DNA of 33,102 nt, from NCBI GenBank assembly GCA_030594815.1, contig JAUVEN010000022.1, positions 1 through 33,102 of the forward strand, read 5' to 3'. The position numbers and the translations under genes are program-made. This document shows, piece by piece, positions 1 through 8,241 of the stretch (the stretch's first letter is position 1; each line of letters starts with the position of its first letter). This DNA comes from Gammaproteobacteria bacterium (lineage in GTDB: Bacteria > Pseudomonadota > Gammaproteobacteria > UBA6429 > Thiohalophilaceae). The notes under the pieces were generated by a model that did no database searches, had not been told where the DNA came from, and saw nothing but the letters and a program-made list of their open reading frames with translations.

Positions 1-832
1 CCAGGCTTTAGTGACGGGAGTGAAAGATTATGTCACTAAAAATGGTTTTTCTGGTGTTGTCATTGGCCTCTCTGGTGGTATTGATTCAGCCTTAACCTTA
101 AGCATAGCCGTAGATGCATTAGGTGCAGATAAAGTCGAAGCAGTCATGATGCCTTCGTGTTACACCCTGGATATGAGTGTTGAGGATGCTAAGGAACAAG
201 CAGAACTCCTAGGTATTAACTTTAAAGTTATTCCAATTGAAAAACCGTTTAATATCTTCCTTGAATTATTGGCCGATGAATTTGCTGGGACAGAGGTTGA
301 TGCCACTGAAGAAAATATTCAGGCTCGTTGTCGAGGTTTATTGTTGATGGCGATTTCAAATAAAAAAGGTAAAATGGTTTTAACTACAGGTAATAAAAGT
401 GAGATGGCGGTGGGTTATGCTACTTTATATGGTGATATGGCAGGTGGCTATGATGTACTTAAAGATGTTAAAAAGACCCTGGTTTTTCGTTTGGCTGAAT
501 ACCGGAATACAATTTCAGCAAATATTCCACAACGTGTGATTGATCGTCCTCCTTCAGCAGAATTAGCTCCAGATCAAAAAGATACAGACTCTCTACCTCC
601 GTATGAAATACTTGATGTCATATTAGAAAGTTACGTCGAGTTGGATATGGGATTAGAGGATATCGTTGCCGCAGGATTTGATCGTGAAACTGTCCGTAAG
701 GTATTACGTCTGGTCGATATTAATGAATATAAACGCCGACAGGCTGCACCGGGAATACGTATTAGCAAGCGCGCCTTTGGACGAGATCGACGTTATCCGA
801 TTACTTCAGGGTATGGTCGAAGTCGAAAATAG
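1..832 (+). CDS. nadE: Glutamine-dependent NAD(+) synthetase, C-terminal synthetase domain (5' end outside window)
   Basis: Makes NAD+ from deamido-NAD+, ATP and glutamine-derived ammonia in the cytoplasm. The frame is already open at base 2 and reads QALV before a GTG at 11, so that GTG is internal and the gene starts upstream. The visible part is the adenine-nucleotide alpha-hydrolase domain. It has the ATP P-loop SGGIDS about 20 residues in, the TTGNKSE and YATLYGDMAGGY segments that bind ATP and deamido-NAD, and the typical RPPSAELAPDQKDTDSLPPY stretch. The C-terminal ISKRAFGRDRRYPITSGY is also usual. The length suggests that the N-terminal nitrilase-type glutaminase domain of the roughly 540-residue form lies outside the window; this is inferred and not seen. 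glnB follows 79 bases downstream on the same strand. Confidence 0.95.
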   Translation, partial: QALVTGVKDYVTKNGFSGVVIGLSGGIDSALTLSIAVDALGADKVEAVMMPSCYTLDMSVEDAKEQAELLGINFKVIPIEKPFNIFLELLADEFAGTEVDATEENIQARCRGLLLMAISNKKGKMVLTTGNKSEMAVGYATLYGDMAGGYDVLKDVKKTLVFRLAEYRNTISANIPQRVIDRPPSAELAPDQKDTDSLPPYEILDVILESYVELDMGLEDIVAAGFDRETVRKVLRLVDINEYKRRQAAPGIRISKRAFGRDRRYPITSGYGRSRK

Positions 833-902
833 CGCTGAAACGTGTGTAGAAACGGTCTTTTTCCTGTTAAAGTACGCAAAGTTGCAAGGATTATTTGCAT
901 GA

Positions 903-1250
<348 letters not shown>

Positions 1251-1263
1251 ATAGCAGAATACT

Positions 1264-1307
1264 CAAAAAAAACCGCTGGATGAAATGATTCACCAGCGGT
1301 TTTTTTG
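1264..1307. terminator. Bidirectional intrinsic terminator between glnB and bamD
   Basis: A 9-bp stem (AACCGCTGG at 1271-1279 with CCAGCGGTT at 1293-1301) continues across one bulged A into TGAA/TTCA around a 4-base loop. It has a run of A on the left and a run of T on the right. The two genes converge here, so it can serve both strands. Confidence 0.9.
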
Positions 1308-1322
1308 TTTAAAATTTGTATT

Positions 1323-2138
1323 TTATTGAGCTTTTTGTTTTTCACTTTTTGATAGTTTTTGTTGTGATTCTTTAAGTGATTTTGTTTTGTCATACTCAGG
1401 ATGATTTAGCTCTAATACTCTTAATGAGTCACTAGCAAGCTCATGCATGCCCAATTTACGGTAAGAATGAATCATTATGGCCAGCGCATCCGGAATGGCG
1501 CGTGAACCCTGATAGTTCTCAACGATGTATTTAGCTCGGTTTGCTGCCGCTAAATGAGCACCACGACGTTGATAATAATTGGCTACATGAACCTCATATC
1601 GCGCAAGATTTTCTCGTAGTTCTTTCATGCGCTTAATCGAGTCGGGTGTATATCGACTTTTCGGGAAGCGCTGAATTAATTCTGAGAAGTACTTAAAGGC
1701 TTTACGTACTGATTTTGGATCTCGCTCAGAAGGCTCCTGATCAAAGAGTTTGTCCATAAATGAAACGGAATTATCAAAACTGGCTAAACCCCGTATATAG
1801 TAGGCATAATCAACATTTTGGTGGTTCGGGTGTAGCTTGATAAATCGGTCTGCAGAAATAATCGCCGTTTCAGGTTGTGAATCTTTATAATAGGCATAAA
1901 TTACTTCCAAACGTGCACGTTCTGCATAAGTACCGTAAGGAAAACGTGATTCTAATTTTTCATAGTATTGGATGGCTGTAGAATACTCTGCATTTGTCAG
2001 AAGTCTTTTTGCTTCTTCATAAAGCTGGGCAACGGTCATGCCGTAGGTTTCATCGTCGACACCGCCCGATGAGGCACAGCCGGTTAAAAATGCGGCAAAA
2101 ATAAGAGCGGATAAATTTAATAAACTGGGAAAACGCAT
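1323..2138 (-). CDS. bamD: Outer membrane assembly lipoprotein BamD (ComL)
   Basis: Essential lipoprotein of the BAM complex that inserts beta-barrel proteins into the outer membrane. I start it at the ATG at 2138 (271 residues). This places a lipoprotein signal directly at the N-terminus, with lipobox LTGC and Cys21 as the lipidated residue. A longer frame reaches a TTG at 2204, but a TATAAT box falls inside that extension, so it is probably 5' leader. The body consists of TPR-like helical pairs (for example LYEEAKRLLTNAEYSTAIQYY and AYYIRGLASF) as in the YfiO/ComL family. E. coli BamD is about 245 residues; the extra length here is mostly a charged tail rich in Lys and Gln. It is divergent from rluD, as in E. 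coli. Confidence 0.94.
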   Translation of the reverse strand: MRFPSLLNLSALIFAAFLTGCASSGGVDDETYGMTVAQLYEEAKRLLTNAEYSTAIQYYEKLESRFPYGTYAERARLEVIYAYYKDSQPETAIISADRFIKLHPNHQNVDYAYYIRGLASFDNSVSFMDKLFDQEPSERDPKSVRKAFKYFSELIQRFPKSRYTPDSIKRMKELRENLARYEVHVANYYQRRGAHLAAANRAKYIVENYQGSRAIPDALAIMIHSYRKLGMHELASDSLRVLELNHPEYDKTKSLKESQQKLSKSEKQKAQ

Positions 2139-2183
2139 GCGTGCTAACCTATTGGTATTTAAATAATTAAACATTTTTTCAGT

Positions 2184-2189
2184 ATTATA
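2184..2189 (-). promoter_or_regulatory. Probable -10 box of bamD
   Basis: On the minus strand a perfect TATAAT lies 46 bases before the chosen bamD ATG. No convincing -35 hexamer is visible at the right spacing. The box supports the shorter start because it falls within the codons of the longer reading frame. Confidence 0.4.
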
Positions 2190-2271
2190 CCTTAGATTTG
2201 CCAATGGGCTACAGGCTAGAGTAAAGACTGGCTCACGGTTATATAAAATAGCAAAATAATGAGATTTTTAA

Positions 2272-3228
2272 ATGGATGAAACAGAAGTATTTGAAGGCGT
2301 AGTTCCTGATGAATGGGCCGGTGAACGGGTGGATCAGGCTTTAGCCAAGCTATTTCCTGATTATTCGCGCTCTCGCCTGCAAACATGGTTAAAAGATGGC
2401 CAAATACTTGTGAATGGTGAGAAAAAGCGTGCAAAAGACAAAGTTTTAGGTGGTGAGCAGGTACGATTACAAGTGGTTCTGGTCTCAGAAAATAGCTGGG
2501 AACCAGAAAACATTCCCTTAAATATCGTCTATGAAGACGAGCAGTTATTGGTCATTAATAAGCCTGCAGGTATGGTGGTGCATCCTGCCGTAGGTAATTT
2601 TAATGGCACCATGCTTAACGCTTTACTGCATTATGCCCCAGAGCTCGAAGCAGTTCCTCGAGCGGGTATCGTCCACCGTTTAGATAAGGAAACCAGCGGC
2701 ATACTGGTGGTTGCGCGTACTTTGATCTCGCAGAAATTATTAGTTGAACAGCTCCAGGCGCGTACGTTTTTACGTGAGTATGACGCAATTATTACCGGTT
2801 CGGTTACTGCGGGTAATACAATTAATCAGCCTATAGGCCGACATCCGGTTAACCGTAAACGTATGGCAGTAAATTCTAACGGTAAGGCTGCGATTACACA
2901 TTACCGTGTTAATGAGCGTTATCGTTTGCATACCAAGTTGTCGGTAAAACTGGAAACAGGTCGCACACATCAAATTAGAGTCCATATGGCATATATCAAT
3001 CATCCACTTTTGGGTGATCCTGTTTATGGTGGTCGCTTTAAAATCCCTGCAGCAAGTGATGATGCTTTTGTACAAATGTTGAAAAGTTTTAAACGTCAGG
3101 CACTTCATGCTCGTCACCTTGGTTTGATACATCCCGCAACAAATGAATTTATTGAGTGGGAAGTTGAAGTGCCACAAGACATGATTGATTTACAGGATGC
3201 CTTACGTCTTGATTTTGAAAAGCATTAA
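2272..3228 (+). CDS. rluD: 23S rRNA pseudouridine synthase (1911/1915/1917)
   Basis: Isomerises uridines in helix 69 of 23S rRNA, which is needed for normal ribosome assembly. The 318-residue protein has an N-terminal S4 RNA-binding domain (about 17-75: ERVDQALAKLF, SRSRLQTWLKDGQILVNGE) and a RluA-type catalytic domain. The catalytic aspartate is Asp138 in HRLDKETSG, and the later signature LETGRTHQIRVHM is present. The divergent position next to bamD and the pgeF neighbour match the E. coli bamD/rluD-yfiH-clpB locus. This supports RluD over the paralogue RluC. The next gene starts 3 bases after its stop, so the two are probably translationally coupled. Confidence 0.94.
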   Translation: MDETEVFEGVVPDEWAGERVDQALAKLFPDYSRSRLQTWLKDGQILVNGEKKRAKDKVLGGEQVRLQVVLVSENSWEPENIPLNIVYEDEQLLVINKPAGMVVHPAVGNFNGTMLNALLHYAPELEAVPRAGIVHRLDKETSGILVVARTLISQKLLVEQLQARTFLREYDAIITGSVTAGNTINQPIGRHPVNRKRMAVNSNGKAAITHYRVNERYRLHTKLSVKLETGRTHQIRVHMAYINHPLLGDPVYGGRFKIPAASDDAFVQMLKSFKRQALHARHLGLIHPATNEFIEWEVEVPQDMIDLQDALRLDFEKH

Positions 3229-3231
3229 ACA

Positions 3232-3957
3232 GTGATAGATAATTGGTTAAAAGCAGATTGGCCTGCACCTGACTTTATTAAAGCCGGAATCACTTTGCGA
3301 CAGGGAGGTGTAAGTGAACAACCTTATGATAGTTTTAATCTCGCCACACATGTGGGGGATGAGTTTTCAGCTGTTCAGCAAAATCGGGCAATGTTACAAG
3401 TGCCTAATGAGCCTCAGTGGTTAGAACAAATTCACAGTACCCATGCAGTTTTGTTACCGAGTGAAGACATTATTCCTCAAGCAGATGCGGTTTACACTTC
3501 ACAAAAGAAAATTATTTGCGCGGTAATGACGGCGGATTGTTTGCCATTGCTGATTACAGATAAGCAGGGAAGTTGTGTTGCTGCCATTCATGCTGGTTGG
3601 CGAGGTTTATGTGACGGCATTATTGAGGCCACTATAAAAAAACTACCTACAGAGCCAGAATCATTATTAGTTTGGCTAGGTCCTGCGATTGGCCCGGATG
3701 TTTATGAAGTGGGGCAAGAGGTATATGATGCCTTTATCAATATTGAATCGAAAGCAAAAGAAAGTTTTGCCGATGTGTCTGATGGACACTGGTTATTTGA
3801 TATTTACCAATTAGCAACATTACGCTTGAATAAAATGGGCGTTAGCCATATTTATGGTGGTATGCATTGTACTCTGAGCGAGGAAGAAGACTTTTTTTCT
3901 TACCGACGTGATGGTGTGACAGGGCGAATGGCAAGCTTGATTTGGATTGATAAGTAA
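3232..3957 (+). CDS. pgeF: PgeF/YfiH family protein (LACC1-type purine nucleoside phosphorylase / peptidoglycan editing factor)
   Basis: A 241-residue member of the YfiH (DUF152) family. Members act on purine nucleosides in vitro, and the E. coli protein keeps misincorporated amino acids out of peptidoglycan precursors. The zinc-site residues are visible: a histidine near EQIHSTH (68-71), Cys103 in MTADCLPLL and His120 in AIHAGWRG. The C-terminal FSYRRDGVTGRMAS stretch is typical. The start is a GTG at 3232, only 3 bases after rluD, which fits coupling. It follows rluD as in E. coli, but here five further genes separate it from clpB. Confidence 0.92.
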   Translation: MIDNWLKADWPAPDFIKAGITLRQGGVSEQPYDSFNLATHVGDEFSAVQQNRAMLQVPNEPQWLEQIHSTHAVLLPSEDIIPQADAVYTSQKKIICAVMTADCLPLLITDKQGSCVAAIHAGWRGLCDGIIEATIKKLPTEPESLLVWLGPAIGPDVYEVGQEVYDAFINIESKAKESFADVSDGHWLFDIYQLATLRLNKMGVSHIYGGMHCTLSEEEDFFSYRRDGVTGRMASLIWIDK

Positions 3958-3989
3958 GAGTTTAATAATAGGGTTTAGAGAAAAAAATT

Positions 3990-4847
3990 ATGTCATTACT
4001 GGGTTGGATTATTGCTTTTAGTTTATTAGGTGGTGTGCTGAGTGTTTTAGCTGCATCCATCTTTTTATTAATTAATGATGAATATCAAAAAAAGTTGTTA
4101 CCACATACAGTCAGCTTTGCCATTGGCGCGCTATTAGGTGCAGCACTCTTAGCATTATTACCGCATGCAATAACAATGAATGAAAATGTAGATTTTCATG
4201 ACTTGGGTTTAACTATTCTTGTTGGCTTATTAGGTTTTTTTCTACTCGAAAAAATGGTGTTATGGCGCCACTGTCATTCGAGTCACTGTGAGGTTCATTC
4301 GCCTAGTGAAGTGCATGCACCGAGCAATAAAATTGTATCAGGAGAAGTTCCTTCACCTGTCGAGACTCACTCGCATACACATAGTCATCAACATAATAAA
4401 GACGCTAGTGGCACATTAATTATTATTGGTGATGCGGTTCATAACCTTGTCGACGGTGTTTTGATAGCAGCAGCATTTATGACTGATATTGATCTTGGTA
4501 TTGTCACTGCGTTAGCTGTTGCCGCACATGAAATTCCGCAAGAGATAGGCGACTTCGCTATTTTATTAAACAGTGGTTATAAACGAGGACGTGCATTATT
4601 CTTTAATGTATTAGCCAGTATGGCAACAATAGTGGGTGCAGTTATTGCTTATTATAGTTTACAAAGCATGCAACATGCCTTGCCTTATATATTAGCCATT
4701 GCGGCTTCAAGTTTTATTTATATTGCTGTGGCTGATCTTATTCCCGGCTTACATAAGAAAACAGAATTACGTGAGACTCTTCAGCAAATTACGTTAATCA
4801 TACTTGGTGTGACGACAATATATTGGGCGCACTCAACGTTACATTAA
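3990..4847 (+). CDS. ZIP family divalent metal transporter
   Basis: Inner-membrane transporter of the ZIP (zinc/iron-regulated) family, 285 residues with about eight hydrophobic segments. TM4 contains the family motif GDAVHNLVDG (His151, Asn152, Asp155). TM5 contains HEIPQEIGDFA (His180, Glu181, Glu185). Together these form the binuclear metal site of the family. Between TM3 and TM4 lies a cytoplasmic loop rich in His (about 94-135, including THSHTHSHQH), a usual metal-sensing feature. Zinc is the likeliest substrate, but iron or other divalent ions cannot be excluded. It starts 32 bases after pgeF and is probably in the same operon. Confidence 0.9.
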   Translation: MSLLGWIIAFSLLGGVLSVLAASIFLLINDEYQKKLLPHTVSFAIGALLGAALLALLPHAITMNENVDFHDLGLTILVGLLGFFLLEKMVLWRHCHSSHCEVHSPSEVHAPSNKIVSGEVPSPVETHSHTHSHQHNKDASGTLIIIGDAVHNLVDGVLIAAAFMTDIDLGIVTALAVAAHEIPQEIGDFAILLNSGYKRGRALFFNVLASMATIVGAVIAYYSLQSMQHALPYILAIAASSFIYIAVADLIPGLHKKTELRETLQQITLIILGVTTIYWAHSTLH

Positions 4848-4888
4848 ATATAACCTCTTCTTTAGCACACTACATAAGGGAAATTGCC

Positions 4889-5425
4889 ATGTCAGAATCT
4901 AAACGTAAATGGTATATGGTGACGTTAATTGGTAAAGATCGAAAAAGTATTGTTTCACACGTTACCGCTGCTCTTTATGAAGGGGGAGGTAACCTGGGTG
5001 AAACCAGTATGATGCGCCTTGGTGGTACTTTTAGCATTATGATGATGGTTGAATTTCCTGGTCGTAAAAAAGAATTACAAGATGCCCTAAGTACAGTAAC
5101 CGACTCAATGGATCTACATCTGCATATCGATCAAATTGATGCGAAGTTACATGAACATAAAATTCCTGATGTTCGTATTTCTGTTTATGGTGCTGATCGA
5201 GCGGGCATTGTAAGTAAAGTCACAACCGTACTGGCGGAAGCCGGGTTAAATATTCTTGATCTGGAATCCGATGTGGCGGGCGATAAAGAAAAACCACTTT
5301 ATATTATGCATATTGAAGGCGAAGCAACGGAAGGTGTTAAGGCTTTAGAATCTGCATTACAAATCGTTAAAGAAGAAGATGGTGTTGATGCTGAGTTGGT
5401 TGAAATTGATACCTTAATCGGTTAA
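4889..5425 (+). CDS. Tandem ACT-domain protein, GcvR-like
   Basis: A protein of 178 residues with two ACT domains: about 7-80 (WYMVTLIGKDRKSIVSHVTAAL) and 90-175 (DVRISVYGADRAGIVSKVTTVL). This architecture matches GcvR, which binds glycine and restrains GcvA-driven expression of the glycine cleavage system. The ATG at 4889 is preferred because an AAGGG ribosome site lies 8 bases upstream; an in-frame upstream codon at 4823 would overlap the transporter gene. It is followed after 5 bases by def. In E. coli gcvR sits between bcp and dapA. In this window that slot holds a GalT-like gene instead, so this copy may be a relocated gcvR or a paralogue. Confidence 0.82.
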   Translation: MSESKRKWYMVTLIGKDRKSIVSHVTAALYEGGGNLGETSMMRLGGTFSIMMMVEFPGRKKELQDALSTVTDSMDLHLHIDQIDAKLHEHKIPDVRISVYGADRAGIVSKVTTVLAEAGLNILDLESDVAGDKEKPLYIMHIEGEATEGVKALESALQIVKEEDGVDAELVEIDTLIG

Positions 5426-5430
5426 AGAAA

Positions 5431-5934
5431 ATGGCCGTATTGGATATCATCACCTATCCGGATGCTCGTCTGAAGCAAGTTGCAGAAGAAGTAACCTCTT
5501 TTGACTCAGCACTCTCTGAATTTATTCATAACCTTGATGAAACAATGGTCGCGGGCCCGGGTGGTGTAGGAATTGCGGCAACACAAGTGGGTGTCATGCA
5601 ACGCATCGTCATCGTTGATGTTTCAAATTATCCTCGCATTAAAAAGGCTAAGCACCACGGACATCTTATTTTAATTAATCCTGAAATTTTAGATTGGCAA
5701 GGAATGAAAAAAGGACGTGAAGGTTGTATGTCTGTGCCTGATTTTACCGGTAACGTGATTCGCGCTGAAAATATTGTAATAAGTGCGTTAGATGAAAATG
5801 GAAATCAACATGAATATGAAATGGAAGGCTTTGAAGCACGTGCGGTACAACATGAAATCGATCATCTTGATGGATTGTTATTCCTGGATCGATTAGTCAG
5901 TCGACGAAATGATTTATTTAAAAGAAAAAAATAG
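5431..5934 (+). CDS. def: Peptide deformylase
   Basis: Removes the N-formyl group from nascent proteins; metal-dependent and cytoplasmic. All three family motifs are seen in 167 residues: GVGIAATQVG (Gln52), EGCMSVP (metal ligand Cys99) and HEIDHLDG (ligands His141 and His145, catalytic Glu142). The start is 5 bases after the ACT-domain gene, so the pair is likely coupled. It is not next to fmt, the usual partner. A second def at an fmt locus elsewhere in the genome is therefore possible, but nothing here shows it. Confidence 0.95.
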   Translation: MAVLDIITYPDARLKQVAEEVTSFDSALSEFIHNLDETMVAGPGGVGIAATQVGVMQRIVIVDVSNYPRIKKAKHHGHLILINPEILDWQGMKKGREGCMSVPDFTGNVIRAENIVISALDENGNQHEYEMEGFEARAVQHEIDHLDGLLFLDRLVSRRNDLFKRKK

Positions 5935-5959
5935 AAATAAAAATTTATAAAGGATGTAC

Positions 5960-6628
5960 ATGATCGAGTATTTAGTCGTTATAGTTTGTGTATTGTTTTT
6001 AGTCTTTATTTTTATTGGTTATAAAAACCATGTTGCAGAGTGGGATTACTTTATTATTAATGTCATAGATGGTTGGATCAGAATTTACTGTCGTCATTTT
6101 CACAACTTCATATATCAACCCATTCCCATTTCAGACAGCGGTCCAACATTACTTGCCTGTAACCACCTTTCAGGGCTGGATCCTTTTTTAATCGTGGCCG
6201 CTTGTCAGCATCCCATTCGATTTATGATTGCAAAAGAAGAGTATGAACGGTTTGGCCTGCAATGGATATTTCGAGCGGCGGGTTGTATTCCGGTGGAACG
6301 GTCAGGACGTGTTGAAGCCGCATTTCGTGCTACGTTAACCGCATTACATAATGGTGAAGTCGTGGTCTTATTTCCTGAAGGAGGCCTTAATCGAACAGGG
6401 CGGCCATTGCGAACACTCAAGCCAGGAATAATAAAACTGGCGAAAATGGCTAAAGTGCCGATAACACCATTACGGGTTGAGGGAATGAATGGTCAAGGTC
6501 ATACCGTAACGGCTCTTTTACTGCCAAGCCAGAGTTGTTTATACGTAATGCCAGAATTAGATTGTGTAAATAAAAAAGATGATGACAGTTTAATTCAACT
6601 TGCACTATTCTTATCACTTAAAGTTTAA
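5960..6628 (+). CDS. Lysophospholipid acyltransferase family protein (PlsC-like)
   Basis: Probable inner-membrane acyltransferase of the 1-acyl-glycerol-3-phosphate acyltransferase (LPLAT) fold. The second ATG (5960) is chosen because AAAGG lies 6 bases before it and runs into the first ATG at 5954. An N-terminal hydrophobic helix (about 4-21) anchors it. Catalytic motif I, H-x4-D, is NHLSGLD (His69, Asp74). Motif III is FPEGGLNRTG, and the fourth motif VPITPLRVEG follows. The length (222 residues) fits a minimal PlsC. The acyl acceptor cannot be told from sequence; phospholipid synthesis or remodelling is the safest reading. Confidence 0.85.
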   Translation: MIEYLVVIVCVLFLVFIFIGYKNHVAEWDYFIINVIDGWIRIYCRHFHNFIYQPIPISDSGPTLLACNHLSGLDPFLIVAACQHPIRFMIAKEEYERFGLQWIFRAAGCIPVERSGRVEAAFRATLTALHNGEVVVLFPEGGLNRTGRPLRTLKPGIIKLAKMAKVPITPLRVEGMNGQGHTVTALLLPSQSCLYVMPELDCVNKKDDDSLIQLALFLSLKV

Positions 6629-6681
6629 CAAGATTCGGATACATAAAAAGAAAATATAAAAACTAAATGGAGGTTGTATCC

Positions 6682-8169
6682 ATGTTGGAAAATTTCTTTA
6701 TGAGTTTCACATGGTCAGATGGAGCCCTGTACTTATTATATATATTAATAATAGGTCTTATTTGGTTGTTTTTTCATGACGTACTTCAAAAAGGTCACGC
6801 TATACAACGAAACTACCCCGTCATTGGCCACATTCGTTATATGTTCGAGAACATGGGTGAGTATTTTCGCCAGTATTGGTTTGCCGATGATCGTGAAGAA
6901 CTTCCTTTTAACCGTGCAACCCGTGGATGGATTTATCGAACAGCAAAGGGACTTGGGGGATTGTTGGGCTTTGGTTCAACCAATGATCTCAGGGAACCCG
7001 GTTCAATTATTTTTGTTAATGCCGCTTATCCTATGCTCGAAGAAGAATTTACCGATGTGCAACCCGTTGTCATTGGTCCAGATTGCAAATATCCTTTTGA
7101 AGCAAAATCAATTTTTAATATTTCAGGCATGAGCTACGGTGCCATTTCTGCGGCAGCTGTTCGTGCTTTATCTAAAGGAGCTGGAAAAGCAGGTATCTGG
7201 ATGAATACGGGTGAAGGTGGAATTTCGCCTTATCATATAGAAGGGCAATGCGATGCTATTTACCAGGTTGGAACAGCAAAATATGGTGTGCGAGATGAAG
7301 CCGGAAATCTGAGTGATGAAAAGCTGCGAGCCGTATCAAAACACGTTAATGCCTTTGAAATAAAATTGTCGCAAGGTGCAAAACCCGGTCGGGGTGGTGT
7401 ATTACCCGGTGGGAAAGTGACCGCAGAAATTGCAGAAATCAGGGGCATTCCTGAAGGACAGGTTTCCAGTAGCCCTAATCGGCATAAAGAAATTCGAAGT
7501 GCGGATGATCTTCTGGATATGATTAATCGGGTACGTGATGTTACCGGCAAACCCGTTGGTTTTAAATCCGTTTTAGGCTCAGATAAATTCCCAAAAGATT
7601 TATGTGAGACAATTTTACGCAGAGGCATAGAGTGTGCTCCCGATTTTATTACCGTTGATGGTGGTGAAGGTGGTACTGGTGCGGCACCACAAATATTATC
7701 GGACCATGTGGGCTTGCCCATAACGGAATCGTTACCCTTGTTAGTCGATGTTTTATCTGAATATGGATTACGTGAACGAATTCGAGTTGTCGCTTCCGGT
7801 AAACTTGTGCATTCAGCAAAAGTTGCCTGGGCATTATGCGCAGGTGCGGACTTTGTCGTAAGCGCTCGTGGTTTTATGTTTTCATTAGGTTGTGTGCAAT
7901 CCATGCAATGCCATAAAGACACTTGCCCAACCGGTATAACGACACACAGTAAATATCGACAGCGTGGTTTAGTTGTGGAAGACAAAGCAGAACGGGTAAA
8001 GCAATACGCTTATTGGATGTGTTATGAAGTTAATGCACTGGCGCATTCATGTGGCCTGGGTAATGCGCGAGAATTTAAGCGTGAGCATATCCGGATAGTA
8101 CAGTCACCAGGTGTGAGTTGGGCTTTGGATGTGATTCATCCTTATCGCGCGCAAACAAAAAACAGCTAA
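6682..8169 (+). CDS. Membrane-anchored FMN-binding glutamate synthase-related protein
   Basis: A protein of 495 residues built on the FMN-binding barrel of the glutamate synthase large subunit (GltB central part), without the N-terminal glutaminase or C-terminal beta-helix domains. A transmembrane helix lies near residues 15-32. The barrel shows NISGMSYGAIS, TGEGGISPYH, KLSQGAKPGRGG, VDGGEGGTGAAP and ASGKL. Cys404, Cys410 and Cys415 are spaced C-x5-C-x4-C, the [3Fe-4S] ligand pattern of glutamate synthase. The start at 6682 is supported by GGAGG 8 bases upstream, which overlaps the alternative ATG at 6667. The substrate is unknown. Free-standing proteins of this class are often annotated as glutamate synthase without proof. 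Confidence 0.85.
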   Translation: MLENFFMSFTWSDGALYLLYILIIGLIWLFFHDVLQKGHAIQRNYPVIGHIRYMFENMGEYFRQYWFADDREELPFNRATRGWIYRTAKGLGGLLGFGSTNDLREPGSIIFVNAAYPMLEEEFTDVQPVVIGPDCKYPFEAKSIFNISGMSYGAISAAAVRALSKGAGKAGIWMNTGEGGISPYHIEGQCDAIYQVGTAKYGVRDEAGNLSDEKLRAVSKHVNAFEIKLSQGAKPGRGGVLPGGKVTAEIAEIRGIPEGQVSSSPNRHKEIRSADDLLDMINRVRDVTGKPVGFKSVLGSDKFPKDLCETILRRGIECAPDFITVDGGEGGTGAAPQILSDHVGLPITESLPLLVDVLSEYGLRERIRVVASGKLVHSAKVAWALCAGADFVVSARGFMFSLGCVQSMQCHKDTCPTGITTHSKYRQRGLVVEDKAERVKQYAYWMCYEVNALAHSCGLGNAREFKREHIRIVQSPGVSWALDVIHPYRAQTKNS

Positions 8170-8171
8170 AA

Positions 8172-8199
8172 CTTGAAAAGTTAAACAGTGCCCCTATAT
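8172..8199 (+). promoter_or_regulatory. Sigma-32 (RpoH) heat-shock promoter of clpB
   Basis: CTTGAA at 8172-8177, a 13-base gap, then CCCCTATAT at 8191-8199. The sigma-32 consensus is CTTGAA, 13-15 bases, CCCCAT. It lies 42 bases before the clpB ATG and just after the upstream stop codon, so clpB can be heat-induced independently of the operon before it. Confidence 0.88.
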
Positions 8200-8241
8200 A
8201 TGAAGTAGTTATTTTTAACCCTTCTAACAGGATACTAAATT

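Noticed and set aside
666-902. Forward frame overlapping the end of nadE
   Set aside because: Different frame inside nadE with no family features and no ribosome site.
2139-2204. 22-codon N-terminal extension of bamD from a TTG
   Set aside because: It would bury the lipoprotein signal and contains a TATAAT box.
7260-7985. 241-codon frame on the minus strand
   Set aside because: Antisense to the well-supported FMN protein gene; composition looks like a codon-shadow and no motif is visible.
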